Shown: positions 7,897 to 15,710, counted from the first letter of the stretch. The stretch is DNA of 64,000 nucleotides from Nocardia yamanashiensis NBRC 100130 (GCF_001613325.1 NZ_BDCD01000023.1:1-64000); one strand, 5' to 3'. Notes: generated by a model not told the origin, from the letters alone. Program-made: numbers and translations.

Positions 7897-8639
7897 TGGC
7901 AGCAGGTAAGGGCGGGAACCCGTCGAAGGAAGCGAAGGCCGCGGCGAAGGCCCAGCGCAAGCAGGCGTCCAAGGAACGTCGCCAGCAGTTGTGGCAGGCG
8001 TTCCAGATGCAGCGCAAGGAAGACAAGGCGCTGCTGCCGTTGATGGCCGCCGCCCTCGTCGGCGTGACCGTGGTGTTCCTGGTGATCGGGTTCATTTTCG
8101 GATTGCAGTGGTTCCTGCTGCCGATCGGTCTGCTGCTGGGCGCACTGGCCGCGTTCATCATCTTCGGGCGCCGGGTGCAGAAGAACGTGTACGCCAAGGC
8201 CGAGGGCCAGGCGGGCGCGGCGGCCTGGGTGCTGGACAACCTGCAGGGCAAGTGGCGGGTGACGCCGGGTGTGGCGGCCACCACCCAGCTCGACGCGGTG
8301 CACCGGGTGATCGGCCTGCCGGGTGTGATCCTGGTGGCCGAGGGTTCGCCGTCCCGGGTGAAGTCGCTGCTGGCGCAGGAGAAGAAGAAGGTGTCGCGGC
8401 TGGTCGGCGATACCCCGATCTACGACATCGTGATCGGCAACGAGGGCGATCAGGTCGCGATCAAGGATCTGCAGCGGTACCTGACCAAGCTGCCGCGCAA
8501 TATCGACGCCAAGCGGATGGATCTGATCGAGGGCCGGCTCTCGGCGCTCGCCACCCGCGGCGGTCCCGCGCTGCCGAAGGGCCCGCTGCCCGCCGGGGCG
8601 AAGATGCGCGGCGTACAGCGCAGCATGCGCCGCCGGTAA
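7896..8639 (+). CDS. DUF4191 integral membrane protein
   Basis: This 247-residue protein is the positional and sequence counterpart of mycobacterial Rv2219, next to the lip genes and glnA. The first 45 residues are strongly basic and Ala/Lys-rich. Two membrane helices follow (about 46-66 and 72-91). The remaining 150 residues are a cytoplasmic domain with conserved features such as LGVILVAEG-type strands and many lysines. No enzymatic motif is recognisable and its function is unknown. The ATG has a TATTCT box 7 nt upstream. A strong terminator follows. Confidence 0.85.
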   Translation: MAAGKGGNPSKEAKAAAKAQRKQASKERRQQLWQAFQMQRKEDKALLPLMAAALVGVTVVFLVIGFIFGLQWFLLPIGLLLGALAAFIIFGRRVQKNVYAKAEGQAGAAAWVLDNLQGKWRVTPGVAATTQLDAVHRVIGLPGVILVAEGSPSRVKSLLAQEKKKVSRLVGDTPIYDIVIGNEGDQVAIKDLQRYLTKLPRNIDAKRMDLIEGRLSALATRGGPALPKGPLPAGAKMRGVQRSMRRR

Positions 8640-8651
8640 ACCCGACGCTCG

Positions 8652-8677
8652 GGACTCTCGGGGGCTTCGCCCCCGAA
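8652..8677. repeat. Short GC-rich inverted repeat
   Basis: The sequence between the DUF4191 stop and its terminator contains CTCGGGGGCTTCGCCCCCGA, a 7-8 bp GC stem with a TTCG-type loop followed by a C-run. Stem-loops of this form are common dispersed elements in Nocardia-like genomes, but from one copy I cannot say it is a family. Confidence 0.5.
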
Positions 8678-8691
8678 CCCCCCTGACATCG

Positions 8692-8730
8692 CGAGGCCCG
8701 CGTCCACTGGGACGCGGGCCTCGTGCTTTT
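8692..8730 (+). terminator. Terminator of the DUF4191 gene
   Basis: A perfect 14-bp stem (CGAGGCCCGCGTCC at 8692-8705 with its complement at 8710-8723) has a 4-nt loop and is followed by TGCTTTT. It is oriented to stop plus-strand transcription. Confidence 0.88.
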
Positions 8731-8767
8731 CGCACAGCCCGCGCCCGACCCGCGCCGAAACCAGCGG

Positions 8768-8810
8768 CGCAAACCGGCCCGCACCCCATCCGGGTGCGGG
8801 CCGGTTTGCG
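8768..8810. terminator. Second strong hairpin upstream of the hydrolase gene
   Basis: A perfect 19-bp stem (8768-8786 with 8792-8810) has a 5-nt loop. It lies 45 bp after the DUF4191 terminator and 160 bp before the hydrolase start. No clear T-tract follows, so it may be a back-up terminator or an insulating cruciform. Confidence 0.65.
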
Positions 8811-8904
8811 TTGCAGCGACATTCGGGCAGGTCGGAGCGTATTTGGCTGGATGCCTGGAAAATTCGCGAAAAAAGTTCGGCGGAGTGGGAATGATCCGAG
8901 CGGG

Positions 8905-8936
8905 TCTAACCTTCTATATATCGATAGCCGGTTAGA
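8905..8936. promoter_or_regulatory. Operator-like nested palindrome before the hydrolase gene
   Basis: Perfect 7-bp arms TCTAACC (8905-8911) and GGTTAGA (8930-8936) flank an inner CTAT...ATAG pair around an AT-rich core. AT-rich sequence is rare in this genome and could be the -10 region, so a repressor of the TetR or MarR kind could bind across the promoter. The site ends 33 bp before the start codon. No regulator gene is adjacent. Confidence 0.5.
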
Positions 8937-8969
8937 GAGTCTGACCGGACGGACGATAGGACCGAGACC

Positions 8970-9836
8970 ATGAGCGCCGTTCACCACCACACCGTGCAGA
9001 TCCAGGGCCAGGATGTCTTCTACCGCGAGGCCGGTGATCCCGCTAAGCCGACGGTCGTACTGCTGCACGGGTTTCCGACCAGCTCGGCCATGTTCCGCAA
9101 TCTCATCCCGGCGCTGGCCGCGGACTATCACGTGATCGCGCCCGACCACATCGGGTTCGGGCAGTCCGCCATGCCGCGGGTCGACGAATTCGACTACAGC
9201 TTCGAGAAACTCACCGAGATCACCCTCGAACTGCTCGACACCCTCGGGCTGGACAAGTTCGCGCTCTACATCCAGGACTACGGCGCGCCCATCGGCCTGC
9301 GCATCGCCTCACGCAATCCCGATCGCGTCACCGCGCTGATCACCCAGTCCGGCAATGCGTATCTCGAAGGCTTCACCCCGTTCTGGGAGGTGCTGTTCGC
9401 GCACGCCAACGATCGCGCCACCCATGAGCCCGAGGTGCGCAAGCTGCTCGAGCTCGACGCCACGAAATGGCAGTACACCCATGGCGTTCCGGCGGACCGC
9501 CTCGACCGGGTCAGCCCGGACACCTGGACCCTGGATCAGCACTACCTGGATCGGCCGGGCAACAAAGAGATCCAGTTGCAGCTGTTCGCCGACTACAAGC
9601 TCAACCTGGACGGCTACCCGGCGTTCCAGAAGTACTTCGCCGAGTACCGGGTGCCGACCCTGATCACCTGGGGCGAGCACGACGAGATCTTCGGGGCCGA
9701 CGGCGCTCGCGCCTACCTGCGCGACCTGCCCGACGCGGAACTGCATCTGCTGAACGCGGGCCACTTCGCCCTGGAAACGCACGGCGACGAAATCGCCGCG
9801 CTCATCCTCGAATTCCTCGGCCGCAAGCTCGGCTGA
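8970..9836 (+). CDS. Alpha/beta hydrolase, epoxide hydrolase/haloalkane dehalogenase type
   Basis: This 288-residue hydrolase has the HGFPTSS oxyanion motif (33-39). The nucleophile is an aspartate (D103 in QDYGAP) rather than serine, and H265 in AGHFALE is the catalytic histidine. An aspartate nucleophile marks the epoxide hydrolase and haloalkane/haloacetate dehalogenase branch, which attacks its substrate through an ester intermediate. The halide-binding residues cannot be assigned with certainty, so epoxide hydrolase and dehalogenase remain equally possible. The ATG follows a GGACCGAGACC leader. The gene appears monocistronic and has its own operator-like palindrome. Confidence 0.85.
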   Translation: MSAVHHHTVQIQGQDVFYREAGDPAKPTVVLLHGFPTSSAMFRNLIPALAADYHVIAPDHIGFGQSAMPRVDEFDYSFEKLTEITLELLDTLGLDKFALYIQDYGAPIGLRIASRNPDRVTALITQSGNAYLEGFTPFWEVLFAHANDRATHEPEVRKLLELDATKWQYTHGVPADRLDRVSPDTWTLDQHYLDRPGNKEIQLQLFADYKLNLDGYPAFQKYFAEYRVPTLITWGEHDEIFGADGARAYLRDLPDAELHLLNAGHFALETHGDEIAALILEFLGRKLG

Positions 9837-9851
9837 GACCGGGAGGTTCTC

Positions 9852-10154
9852 CTACTCCGCGGCGGGCGGGAAGTGCAGGGAGAAGCCCGCGGCGAAGGTG
9901 ACGCGCCTGCCGCCCGGGGTATCGGCGATCTGGATCAGCACCGCCGTGCAGTGGGCACAGCGCGCCACCACGCCCGGGCAGTTCGTGTAGACGAGCGCGC
10001 GGGCGACCGGTTCGACCAGGCCGCAGCCACCGCAGCGGCAGGCGAATCCGGTCGGGTCGGCGGCGAAGATCTCGGAAAGCATTCCGCCCAGGGCGTTTCC
10101 GTCGAGGTGTGCGCCCTCGGCGGCGTCCGACGCGTAGGTGTACGGGATCGGCAT
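9852..10154 (-). CDS. DUF6510 small zinc-ribbon-like protein
   Basis: This 100-residue protein has two Cys pairs: CRCGGCG around residue 40 and CAHC about 30 residues later. The arrangement fits a zinc ribbon. It matches the DUF6510 family as I know it, small proteins found next to flavin reductases. It is the last gene of a three-gene minus-strand operon, starting 4 nt after the stop of the reductase gene. A structural or electron-transfer accessory role in that operon is an inference. Confidence 0.75.
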   Translation of the reverse strand: MPIPYTYASDAAEGAHLDGNALGGMLSEIFAADPTGFACRCGGCGLVEPVARALVYTNCPGVVARCAHCTAVLIQIADTPGGRRVTFAAGFSLHFPPAAE

Positions 10155-10158
10155 GGCG

Positions 10159-10878
10159 CTACTTTCCGGTCGGTCCGAAGCGTTCGGTTCTGATCAGGGC
10201 CGGATCGTGACCGGCGGAAACCAGTGCGTTCGCGGTGAATTCGACGAAGGGCGTCGGGCCGCAGACGTAGCAGGTGACATCCGGCGACGGGGGCAGGACA
10301 TGCGCGGCGATCTCGTCGGCGCGCAGGCGAGCGGGTGTGCGCGGATCGCTCGCCGGCGCGGTGCGGGTGTAGGCGACGAATACGTCCACACCCGCATCGC
10401 GCCATTCCGCCAGTTCGTCGCGGTAGTAGAGCTCATCCGGGGTGCGCACCGAGTAGATGAGCCGGAACGGGTTGGTATCACCGGACTTCCGGCGGGCGCG
10501 CAGCATGGCCGCCAAGGGCACGATGCCGGAGCCGCCCGCGATCAGTACGGCCGCGCCGCCGGTCTCCGGGGTCCAGACGAACCAGCCGCCGACCGGGCCG
10601 CGCACCTCGATCTGCGCGCCGATGGGCAGGGCATCGACCAGATAACCGGAGACCTCGCCGTCGGCCACGCGCTGCACGGTCAATTCGATGCGATCGCCGT
10701 CGGCGGGTGCGGCCAGAGAGTAGCTGCGGGAGGCGCGATAGCCGTCCGGAGCGGTGAGGCGGACATCCAAGTGCTGGCCGGGCTTATGACCGGGCCAGCC
10801 GGGGACGCGCAGCACCAGGGTGCGCGCGGTGGGGGTCTCGAACCGGTCGGCGACCAGTTCGGCTGCCTGCCAGCGCAT
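10159..10878 (-). CDS. Ferredoxin-NADP reductase-type flavin oxidoreductase
   Basis: This 239-residue FNR-fold protein has the FAD-binding motif RSYS (in RASRSYSLAA), the NAD(P)-binding GGSGIVPLAAM loop and the C-terminal CGPTPFVE motif. No 2Fe-2S ferredoxin domain is attached, so it must pass electrons to a partner. Its ATG shares one base with the TGA of the upstream molybdopterin oxidoreductase gene (TGATG), so the two are translationally coupled and the reductase probably supplies reducing equivalents to, or takes them from, the molybdoenzyme. The frame stays open upstream, but only this start fits the coupling. Confidence 0.88.
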   Translation of the reverse strand: MRWQAAELVADRFETPTARTLVLRVPGWPGHKPGQHLDVRLTAPDGYRASRSYSLAAPADGDRIELTVQRVADGEVSGYLVDALPIGAQIEVRGPVGGWFVWTPETGGAAVLIAGGSGIVPLAAMLRARRKSGDTNPFRLIYSVRTPDELYYRDELAEWRDAGVDVFVAYTRTAPASDPRTPARLRADEIAAHVLPPSPDVTCYVCGPTPFVEFTANALVSAGHDPALIRTERFGPTGK

Positions 10879-11477
10879 CAGTCGCCCTGGTAGCGCTGCT
10901 CGCGCCAGGGATCGCCGTAGCTGTGATAGCCCGCGGCCTCCCAGAATCCGGGCTCGTCGAAGTCCAGCAGGCGAATGCTCTTGACCCACTTGGCCGATTT
11001 CCAGAAGTACAGATGCGGCACCAGCAGCCGGGCCGGGCCGCCGTGCTCGGGCGTCAGGTCCTGGCCGCCGAAGGTGTGCACGATCCAGGCTTGGCCGTCG
11101 AGCAGATCCTCCAGCGGGAGGTTGGTGGTGTAACCGCCGTAACTGGAGACGAGCGCGTATTCGGCTTGGGTTTCGACGTTTTCGAACAGCTCGTCCAGGG
11201 AGACGCCCTGCCAGTCGGTGTCGAGCTTGGACCAGCGGGTCACACAGTGGATGTCCACGTGCGGGCGCGACTGCGGCAGCGACATGAGCTGCGGCCAGCT
11301 CCAGCTGTAGGAGCGACCGGTCTCGTTGGTGATGGTGAACTGCCAGCGATCGAGATCGACCTTGGGCGTCGGGCCCGCCGACAGCACCGGCCAATCGTCG
11401 ACCAGGTACTGGCCGGGCGGCGTGCGATCACTGGTGGACCGGGGACGGCCTTGGAAACCGGGTGAGAAGGTACTCAC
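10878..11477 (-). CDS. Sulfite oxidase-fold molybdopterin-dependent oxidoreductase
   Basis: This 199-residue protein consists of the molybdopterin-binding domain alone. The HCVTRWSKLDTDWQGVSL segment contains the cysteine expected to ligate molybdenum, and FGGQDLTPEHGGPARLLVPH is typical of the SUOX/YedY fold. No signal peptide and no heme or dimerisation domain is visible, so it is a minimal cytoplasmic version. The substrate is unknown. The GTG start is preceded by AAGGAG. It heads an operon with the flavin reductase and DUF6510 genes. Confidence 0.87.
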   Translation of the reverse strand: MSTFSPGFQGRPRSTSDRTPPGQYLVDDWPVLSAGPTPKVDLDRWQFTITNETGRSYSWSWPQLMSLPQSRPHVDIHCVTRWSKLDTDWQGVSLDELFENVETQAEYALVSSYGGYTTNLPLEDLLDGQAWIVHTFGGQDLTPEHGGPARLLVPHLYFWKSAKWVKSIRLLDFDEPGFWEAAGYHSYGDPWREQRYQGD

Positions 11478-11552
11478 GCGATCGCTCCTTCCGGACGGGC
11501 GGTGGCAGACCAGGAATCAGCGTACGCCGGACCACCCGGACGAAACGGACGA

Positions 11553-12428
11553 TCAGCCGACGTGGCGGCCGAGGAATCCGACCACGTCGGGAGTGATAGT
11601 GCGCCAATACTCTTCGGTGTGACCGCCGGGCGTGACGCGGGCGATCTCCAGCGGAGCGGTGCTCATGAACTGGCGGCAGCCCTGGATGAACTTGTCGCCG
11701 TCGCCCACCCAGACGCCGGTCGGGGCCGGGCCCATCTTGTCGATATTGCGCAGCGGGTCCAGGCCGGCCCACTCGTCGGCGCTGGTGAAGGCATTGCGCT
11801 TGCTCATCTCCGGCCAGTTGGTGATCAGGCCGGGCGAGATGGCGGCGGTGGCATTGGTGGGGCGGCCGCGTTCGTGGCGGCGACGCGAATACAGCAGTGC
11901 GCCGAAGCCGCCCATGGAAACGCCGGTGCAGGCGAAGGGCTGACCGCCCGGGCCGCCGAGACCGCGCGCGGCCAGCCATTGCGGGGCCTCGTCGAGCAGC
12001 ATGCCCATCGGGTCGTCGGATTGCCGTGGATGCCAATAGTTGTCGCCGCCGTCCACGGCGAGGAAGCCGAACGGGCGGACCAGGCGGGTCGCGACGCCCG
12101 CGGCGAGCACCTCGGCCAGGCCGCCGACCGCGGCATCGTGGGCATTGCCGTGCAGGCCGTGCAGCAGCAGCGACATGGGCAGGCCCTCGGTGGGAACGCC
12201 GGGCGGCAGGATGGTGACGATGTTCACCTCGCGCCCGCGCGCGGCCGAGTACACCCGCTCGGATCTGATCGCCGGATCGATGCCGAAGACGGCCTTCAGC
12301 TCACGGTGCACCTCGCCGGGCGCCGCGTTCACGCCCGCGCTCACCGTAGCTCCGGCGGCGGCCAACCCCAGTAGACCCGTGGTGGCGAACAGCGAGCGCC
12401 GGCTGAACTTCCGGTAGCCCTCTCCCAT
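11553..12428 (-). CDS. Tat-exported esterase (Ag85/mycolyltransferase-like fold)
   Basis: This 291-residue protein has an N-terminal twin-arginine signal (SRRSLFATTGLL, residues 9-20, then an Ala-rich core ending near NAA). The mature part is an alpha/beta esterase of the D-esterase/antigen 85 superfamily, with LLHGLHGN for the oxyanion hole, the nucleophile serine in GVSMGGFGAL and a terminal histidine in GGHTEEYW. It may hydrolyse or transfer acyl groups in the cell envelope. Whether it transfers mycolates cannot be told; it lacks the full Ag85 length. GGAGG lies before the ATG. Confidence 0.83.
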   Translation of the reverse strand: MGEGYRKFSRRSLFATTGLLGLAAAGATVSAGVNAAPGEVHRELKAVFGIDPAIRSERVYSAARGREVNIVTILPPGVPTEGLPMSLLLHGLHGNAHDAAVGGLAEVLAAGVATRLVRPFGFLAVDGGDNYWHPRQSDDPMGMLLDEAPQWLAARGLGGPGGQPFACTGVSMGGFGALLYSRRRHERGRPTNATAAISPGLITNWPEMSKRNAFTSADEWAGLDPLRNIDKMGPAPTGVWVGDGDKFIQGCRQFMSTAPLEIARVTPGGHTEEYWRTITPDVVGFLGRHVG

Positions 12429-12630
12429 CGATCCTCCATCAGCACAACAACAGCAATCTGCCGCGAGCCCAGTTCAGGGCAGTTTCGCGACAGACGGCCG
12501 CCACCATACCGATCGAAAGCAACAAGCGGTGAACGTTCGGCTACATCTCGCCTCATACTTTCCCACTGTTACCGGCAGGAACATCCGAACGCCACGGTTT
12601 CGGATCAGATGGAACGAAATCGCGCTCGAA

Positions 12631-13161
12631 TCAGCGGCTGTAGGTGAGGGCGGTGCCGGTGGCGCGATCGTGCATGCCGCGGCCGTCGCCGTCGGTGAAC
12701 AGGGCGGGCACCACGAAGAGAATGATGAGCTGGCGCACCAGGGCGCGGATGAAACCGACGGGGGCGTCGGCATCCACGCGGGAGACGCGCAGGCGCAGGA
12801 AGTACTGACCCGGGGTGAAGCCGAAGAGGGTGACGGCGACGATGCCCAGCACGAACCAGACCAGCAGGGTCGGGGTGGAGAGCGCGCTCACCACGGCCTC
12901 GAAATTGGAGGGCGGGTTCTGGCCTGCCGGGATGTCCAGCTGCGCGATGCGCTCGGCCGGGTCGGGCCGGACGATGATGGCGGCCAAGCCCATCGAGATG
13001 AACCAGTCGGCCAGGAACGCCAGTATGCGCCGGGTCATGGGGGCCAGTGCGCCGACGCCGGACGGCGGCAGGCCGAGATCCTTGCCCTGATAGTCACCGG
13101 GTGTGCCGTCTCCGGATTCGGCGTTCGGTCCGGACAACCACGAGCCGGTGATGCGTGCCAT
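12631..13161 (-). CDS. RDD-family membrane protein
   Basis: This 176-residue protein is the counterpart of Rv2219A, upstream of glnA. The RDD domain has its Arg-Asp-Asp-like residues in the first helix (RRILAFLADWF, about 44-54). A second helix spans about 99-115, then GFTPGQYFLRLRV, and a third helix around 144-155. Function is unknown. I chose the ATG at 13161 because it is preceded by TAAGCT with exactly 7 nt between, the leaderless layout seen elsewhere. The frame is open far upstream but without support. The gene is divergent from glnA. Confidence 0.85.
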   Translation of the reverse strand: MARITGSWLSGPNAESGDGTPGDYQGKDLGLPPSGVGALAPMTRRILAFLADWFISMGLAAIIVRPDPAERIAQLDIPAGQNPPSNFEAVVSALSTPTLLVWFVLGIVAVTLFGFTPGQYFLRLRVSRVDADAPVGFIRALVRQLIILFVVPALFTDGDGRGMHDRATGTALTYSR

Positions 13162-13174
13162 GGGTTCCAGCTTA
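13159..13174 (-). promoter_or_regulatory. -10-like box for leaderless RDD start
   Basis: On the minus strand, TAAGCT (13174-13169) is followed by GGAACCC and then ATG (13161). The same TANNNT-GGA-4 nt-start layout occurs at the GNAT, lipA and DUF4191 genes. Confidence 0.45.
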
Positions 13175-13230
13175 AGCGCCGCCGCCGGAGCGCTCGGACC
13201 GGCATTCCGTATATGTGTAGCAACGCTAGA

Positions 13231-13260
13231 GTTACCGGGTAACCGGGCAGCTGCCCGGTT
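13231..13260. promoter_or_regulatory. Two overlapping perfect palindromes in the RDD-glnA divergent region
   Basis: GTTACCGGGTAAC (13231-13243) is a perfect inverted repeat around one base. It overlaps AACCGGGCAGCTGCCCGGTT (13241-13260), a perfect 20-bp palindrome. They lie 70-100 bp upstream of the RDD start and about 300 bp upstream of glnA. The first resembles a regulator half-site pair; the second could be an operator or hairpin. Confidence 0.55.
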
Positions 13261-13440
13261 CGTGAGGATTGTCACCACCGGTGGCCGACACACGGCAAGA
13301 CCCCTATCTTTTCGGAGTCTTAGCGCTGTCGAGGCGCAGGTGGGTGGCAGGATGTCGGTGCTGGTCACGCATTGCTCGACGACTGCCGCGGCGGCTCCGC
13401 CAACCCGGGGGCACCGCCGAACCCCCGGCCAGCAGTACGT

Positions 13441-13478
13441 GTAACACTGGCGAAACACAGCCTTGATTGCAGGGAAAC
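13441..13478 (+). promoter_or_regulatory. Double GlnR operator upstream of glnA
   Basis: The motif reads GTAAC-6 nt-GAAAC-6 nt-TTGAT-6 nt-GAAAC. This matches the known actinobacterial GlnR box (gTnAc-n6-GaAAc, repeated with 22-bp spacing). The first pair fits fully; in the second pair only the a-box is degenerate. The site ends 77 bp before the glnA start, where GlnR activates or represses glnA in Streptomyces and mycobacteria. Confidence 0.8.
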
Positions 13479-13555
13479 ACCGCGTCCATACCGTCTGGTC
13501 GCAGTGAACCCATGCAGTCAACAGTGGCTGGGAACCGATCCGTAAGGAGTACTAA

Positions 13556-14992
13556 GTGGCGTTCAGCACGGCCGACGAGGTCATCAAGTACATCAAGGAG
13601 GAGGAGGTCGAATACGTCGACGTTCGGTTCACCGACCTCCCCGGTGTGCAGCAGCACTTCTCGATCCCGGCGAAGGCGTTCACCGCTGATCTCGCCGAAG
13701 AGGGCCTGGCGTTCGACGGTTCGTCCGTCCGCGGCTTCCAGTCGATCGACGAGTCGGACATGCTGCTGCTGCCCGACTTCAGCACCGCCCGGATCGACCC
13801 CTTCCGTGCCGCGAAGACCCTGAACCTGAACTTCTTCGTGCACGACCCGTTCACCCGCGAGGCGTACTCCCGCGACCCGCGCAACATCGCGCGCAAGGCC
13901 GAGGACTACCTGCGTTCCACCGGCATCGCCGACACCTGCTACTTCGGTGCCGAGGCCGAGTTCTACATCTTCGACTCGATCCGCTACGACTCGGCGATGA
14001 ACGGTGCCTTCTACGAGATCGATTCGATCTCCGGCTCCTGGAACACCGGCGCGGAGTACAACGCGGACGGCACCCCGAACCGTGGCTACAAGGTTCGCAA
14101 CAAGGGTGGCTACTTCCCCGTCGCCCCGTACGACCACTACGTCGACCTGCGCGACAAGATCTCGACCAACCTGCAGAACGCGGGCTTCGAGCTGGAGCGC
14201 GGCCACCACGAGGTCGGCACCGCCGGTCAGGCCGAGATCAACTACCGCTTCAACACCCTGCTGGGCGCCGCTGACGACCTGCAGCTGTTCAAGTACATCG
14301 TGAAGAACACCGCGTGGCAGGAGGGTAAGACCGTTACCTTCATGCCGAAGCCGCTGTTCGGCGACAACGGCTCGGGCATGCACGCCCACCAGTCGCTGTG
14401 GAAGGACGGCAAGCCGCTGTTCCACGACGAGGCCGGCTACGCGGGCCTGTCGGATCTGGCGCGTCACTACATCGGCGGCATCCTGCACCACGCCCCGTCG
14501 CTGCTGGCGTTCACCAACCCGACCGTGAACTCCTACCACCGTCTGGTGCCGGGCTACGAGGCCCCCATCAACCTGGTGTACTCGCAGCGCAACCGCTCGG
14601 CTGCCGTGCGTATCCCGGTGACCGGTTCCAACCCGAAGGCCAAGCGCATCGAGTTCCGCGCGCCGGACTCCTCGGGTAACCCGTACCTGGCCTTCGCCGC
14701 CATGCTGATGGCCGGCATCGACGGCATCAAGAAGAAGATCGAGCCGCTGGCTCCGGTCGACAAGGACCTCTACGAGCTGCCGCCCGAGGAGGCCAAGAAC
14801 ATCCCGCAGGCCCCCACCTCCCTCGCGTCGGTCATCGACCGCCTCGAGGAAGACCACGACTACCTCACCGAGGGTGGCGTGTTCACCGAGGACCTGATCG
14901 AGACCTGGATCGACATCAAGCGCACCCAGGAAATCGCCCCGGTCAACCTGCGCCCGCACCCCTACGAGTTCGAGCTGTACTTCGACGTCTAA
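13556..14992 (+). CDS. glnA: Glutamine synthetase type I, adenylylatable (GlnA1)
   Basis: The enzyme makes glutamine from glutamate, ammonia and ATP. It has 478 residues, the usual GSI length. Visible landmarks are EGLAFDGSSVRGF near residue 45, the metal and ammonia site FGAEAEFYIFD, the ATP-binding KPLFGDNGSGMHAHQS and NRSAAVRIP. Tyr406 in DKDLYELPPEE is at the exact adenylylation position of the mycobacterial enzyme, so it should be a target of GlnE encoded 17 kb away. Start is GTG with AAGGAG (13544-13549) 6 nt before. Two GlnR boxes precede it and a terminator follows. Confidence 0.98.
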   Translation: MAFSTADEVIKYIKEEEVEYVDVRFTDLPGVQQHFSIPAKAFTADLAEEGLAFDGSSVRGFQSIDESDMLLLPDFSTARIDPFRAAKTLNLNFFVHDPFTREAYSRDPRNIARKAEDYLRSTGIADTCYFGAEAEFYIFDSIRYDSAMNGAFYEIDSISGSWNTGAEYNADGTPNRGYKVRNKGGYFPVAPYDHYVDLRDKISTNLQNAGFELERGHHEVGTAGQAEINYRFNTLLGAADDLQLFKYIVKNTAWQEGKTVTFMPKPLFGDNGSGMHAHQSLWKDGKPLFHDEAGYAGLSDLARHYIGGILHHAPSLLAFTNPTVNSYHRLVPGYEAPINLVYSQRNRSAAVRIPVTGSNPKAKRIEFRAPDSSGNPYLAFAAMLMAGIDGIKKKIEPLAPVDKDLYELPPEEAKNIPQAPTSLASVIDRLEEDHDYLTEGGVFTEDLIETWIDIKRTQEIAPVNLRPHPYEFELYFDV

Positions 14993-15019
14993 ATCGCCGA
15001 AGCGCCAAGCGTTCTCGTG

Positions 15020-15058
15020 AAGCCCCATCCGCCAATGGCGGGTGGGGCTTCGCCCTTT
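15020..15058 (+). terminator. glnA terminator
   Basis: AAGCCCCATCCGCC (15020-15033) pairs with GGCGGGTGGGGCTT (15037-15050) around a 3-nt loop, with one wobble pair. It is followed by CGCCCTTTTC. It lies 28 nt after the glnA stop. Confidence 0.88.
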
Positions 15059-15093
15059 TCCCCGGGCTTCTCCCGGTCCGAAAAGCCCGTCCT

Positions 15094-15103
15094 TGCTATA
15101 GAT
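15094..15103 (+). promoter_or_regulatory. Extended -10 promoter of the small secreted protein gene
   Basis: TTGCTATAGAT gives an extended TG plus TATAGAT, close to the SigA -10 consensus. It ends 38 nt before the ATG at 15142. No good -35 is seen, which suits an extended -10 promoter. Confidence 0.45.
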
Positions 15104-15141
15104 TTGGCCGGTTGGAAACGCTTTGCTCAGAAGGGAAATCA

Positions 15142-15522
15142 ATGACTCTGCGCCGATCGGTGGGCCGCGGTCTCGGTACGGCTGTGGTGGGAACGCTTCC
15201 CGCCTTGCTGGTTTCGGCTGTGGTCGGCGGTGGGATCGCGCACGCCGAGGCGAAGTTGCCCGGCGTCTGGTGCGGGCTGAAGGTCGGGGACGCGAAGGAG
15301 ACGGTGCTGGCCGCCATGGGGGCGCCGAACGGGCACAAGGCCGATCCGTGGATCGCCGAGCTGGGTGACGCCGAACTGACCACCGCGGAATGGGACGAGG
15401 AGAACTCGATTTTCCTGGCCACGTTCGACAAGGGTGGGCGGGTTGTGAATCTGCAGGCGTACGACGGGGAGGTCGGGCCGAACGGGGCGACGAACATCGG
15501 TTGCCAGCCGTTCCGGTCGTAG
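15142..15522 (+). CDS. Small secreted protein of unknown function
   Basis: This 126-residue protein has a signal peptide (RRSVGRGLGTAVVG..., a hydrophobic stretch, cleavage after AHA). The mature domain of about 90 residues has two cysteines, one near its start (VWCGLKVGD) and one near its end (IGCQPFRS), which may form a disulfide. The KVGDAKETVLAAMGAPN segment resembles the N-terminal part of SmpA/BamE-like or PepSY-like small folds, where a short helix follows a Gly turn, but I cannot assign a family. AAGGGA lies 5 nt before the ATG. An in-frame earlier start at 15112 lacks a ribosome site. Confidence 0.72.
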   Translation: MTLRRSVGRGLGTAVVGTLPALLVSAVVGGGIAHAEAKLPGVWCGLKVGDAKETVLAAMGAPNGHKADPWIAELGDAELTTAEWDEENSIFLATFDKGGRVVNLQAYDGEVGPNGATNIGCQPFRS

Positions 15523-15710
15523 AACTGACAGCACGCTTCGGGTGCGGCCTCATCTGCCGAGGGCAGGTGGGGCTGCGGTCTTTTCACGGGGAGCAGGGCA
15601 TCCAAACGGGTGGGGGTGGCGCGGGCCAGTGGGGATCCCGGTGGGCGGGGTGGGGGTTTCGGTGAGTGGGCGGGGTGCCCGGTTGCGGCTCGGGGAGGCG
15701 TAAGCACCCC

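Noticed and set aside
13304..15553. 749-residue open frame antisense to glnA
   Set aside because: It lies entirely opposite glnA, has Arg/Val/Gly-rich shadow composition and no ribosome site.
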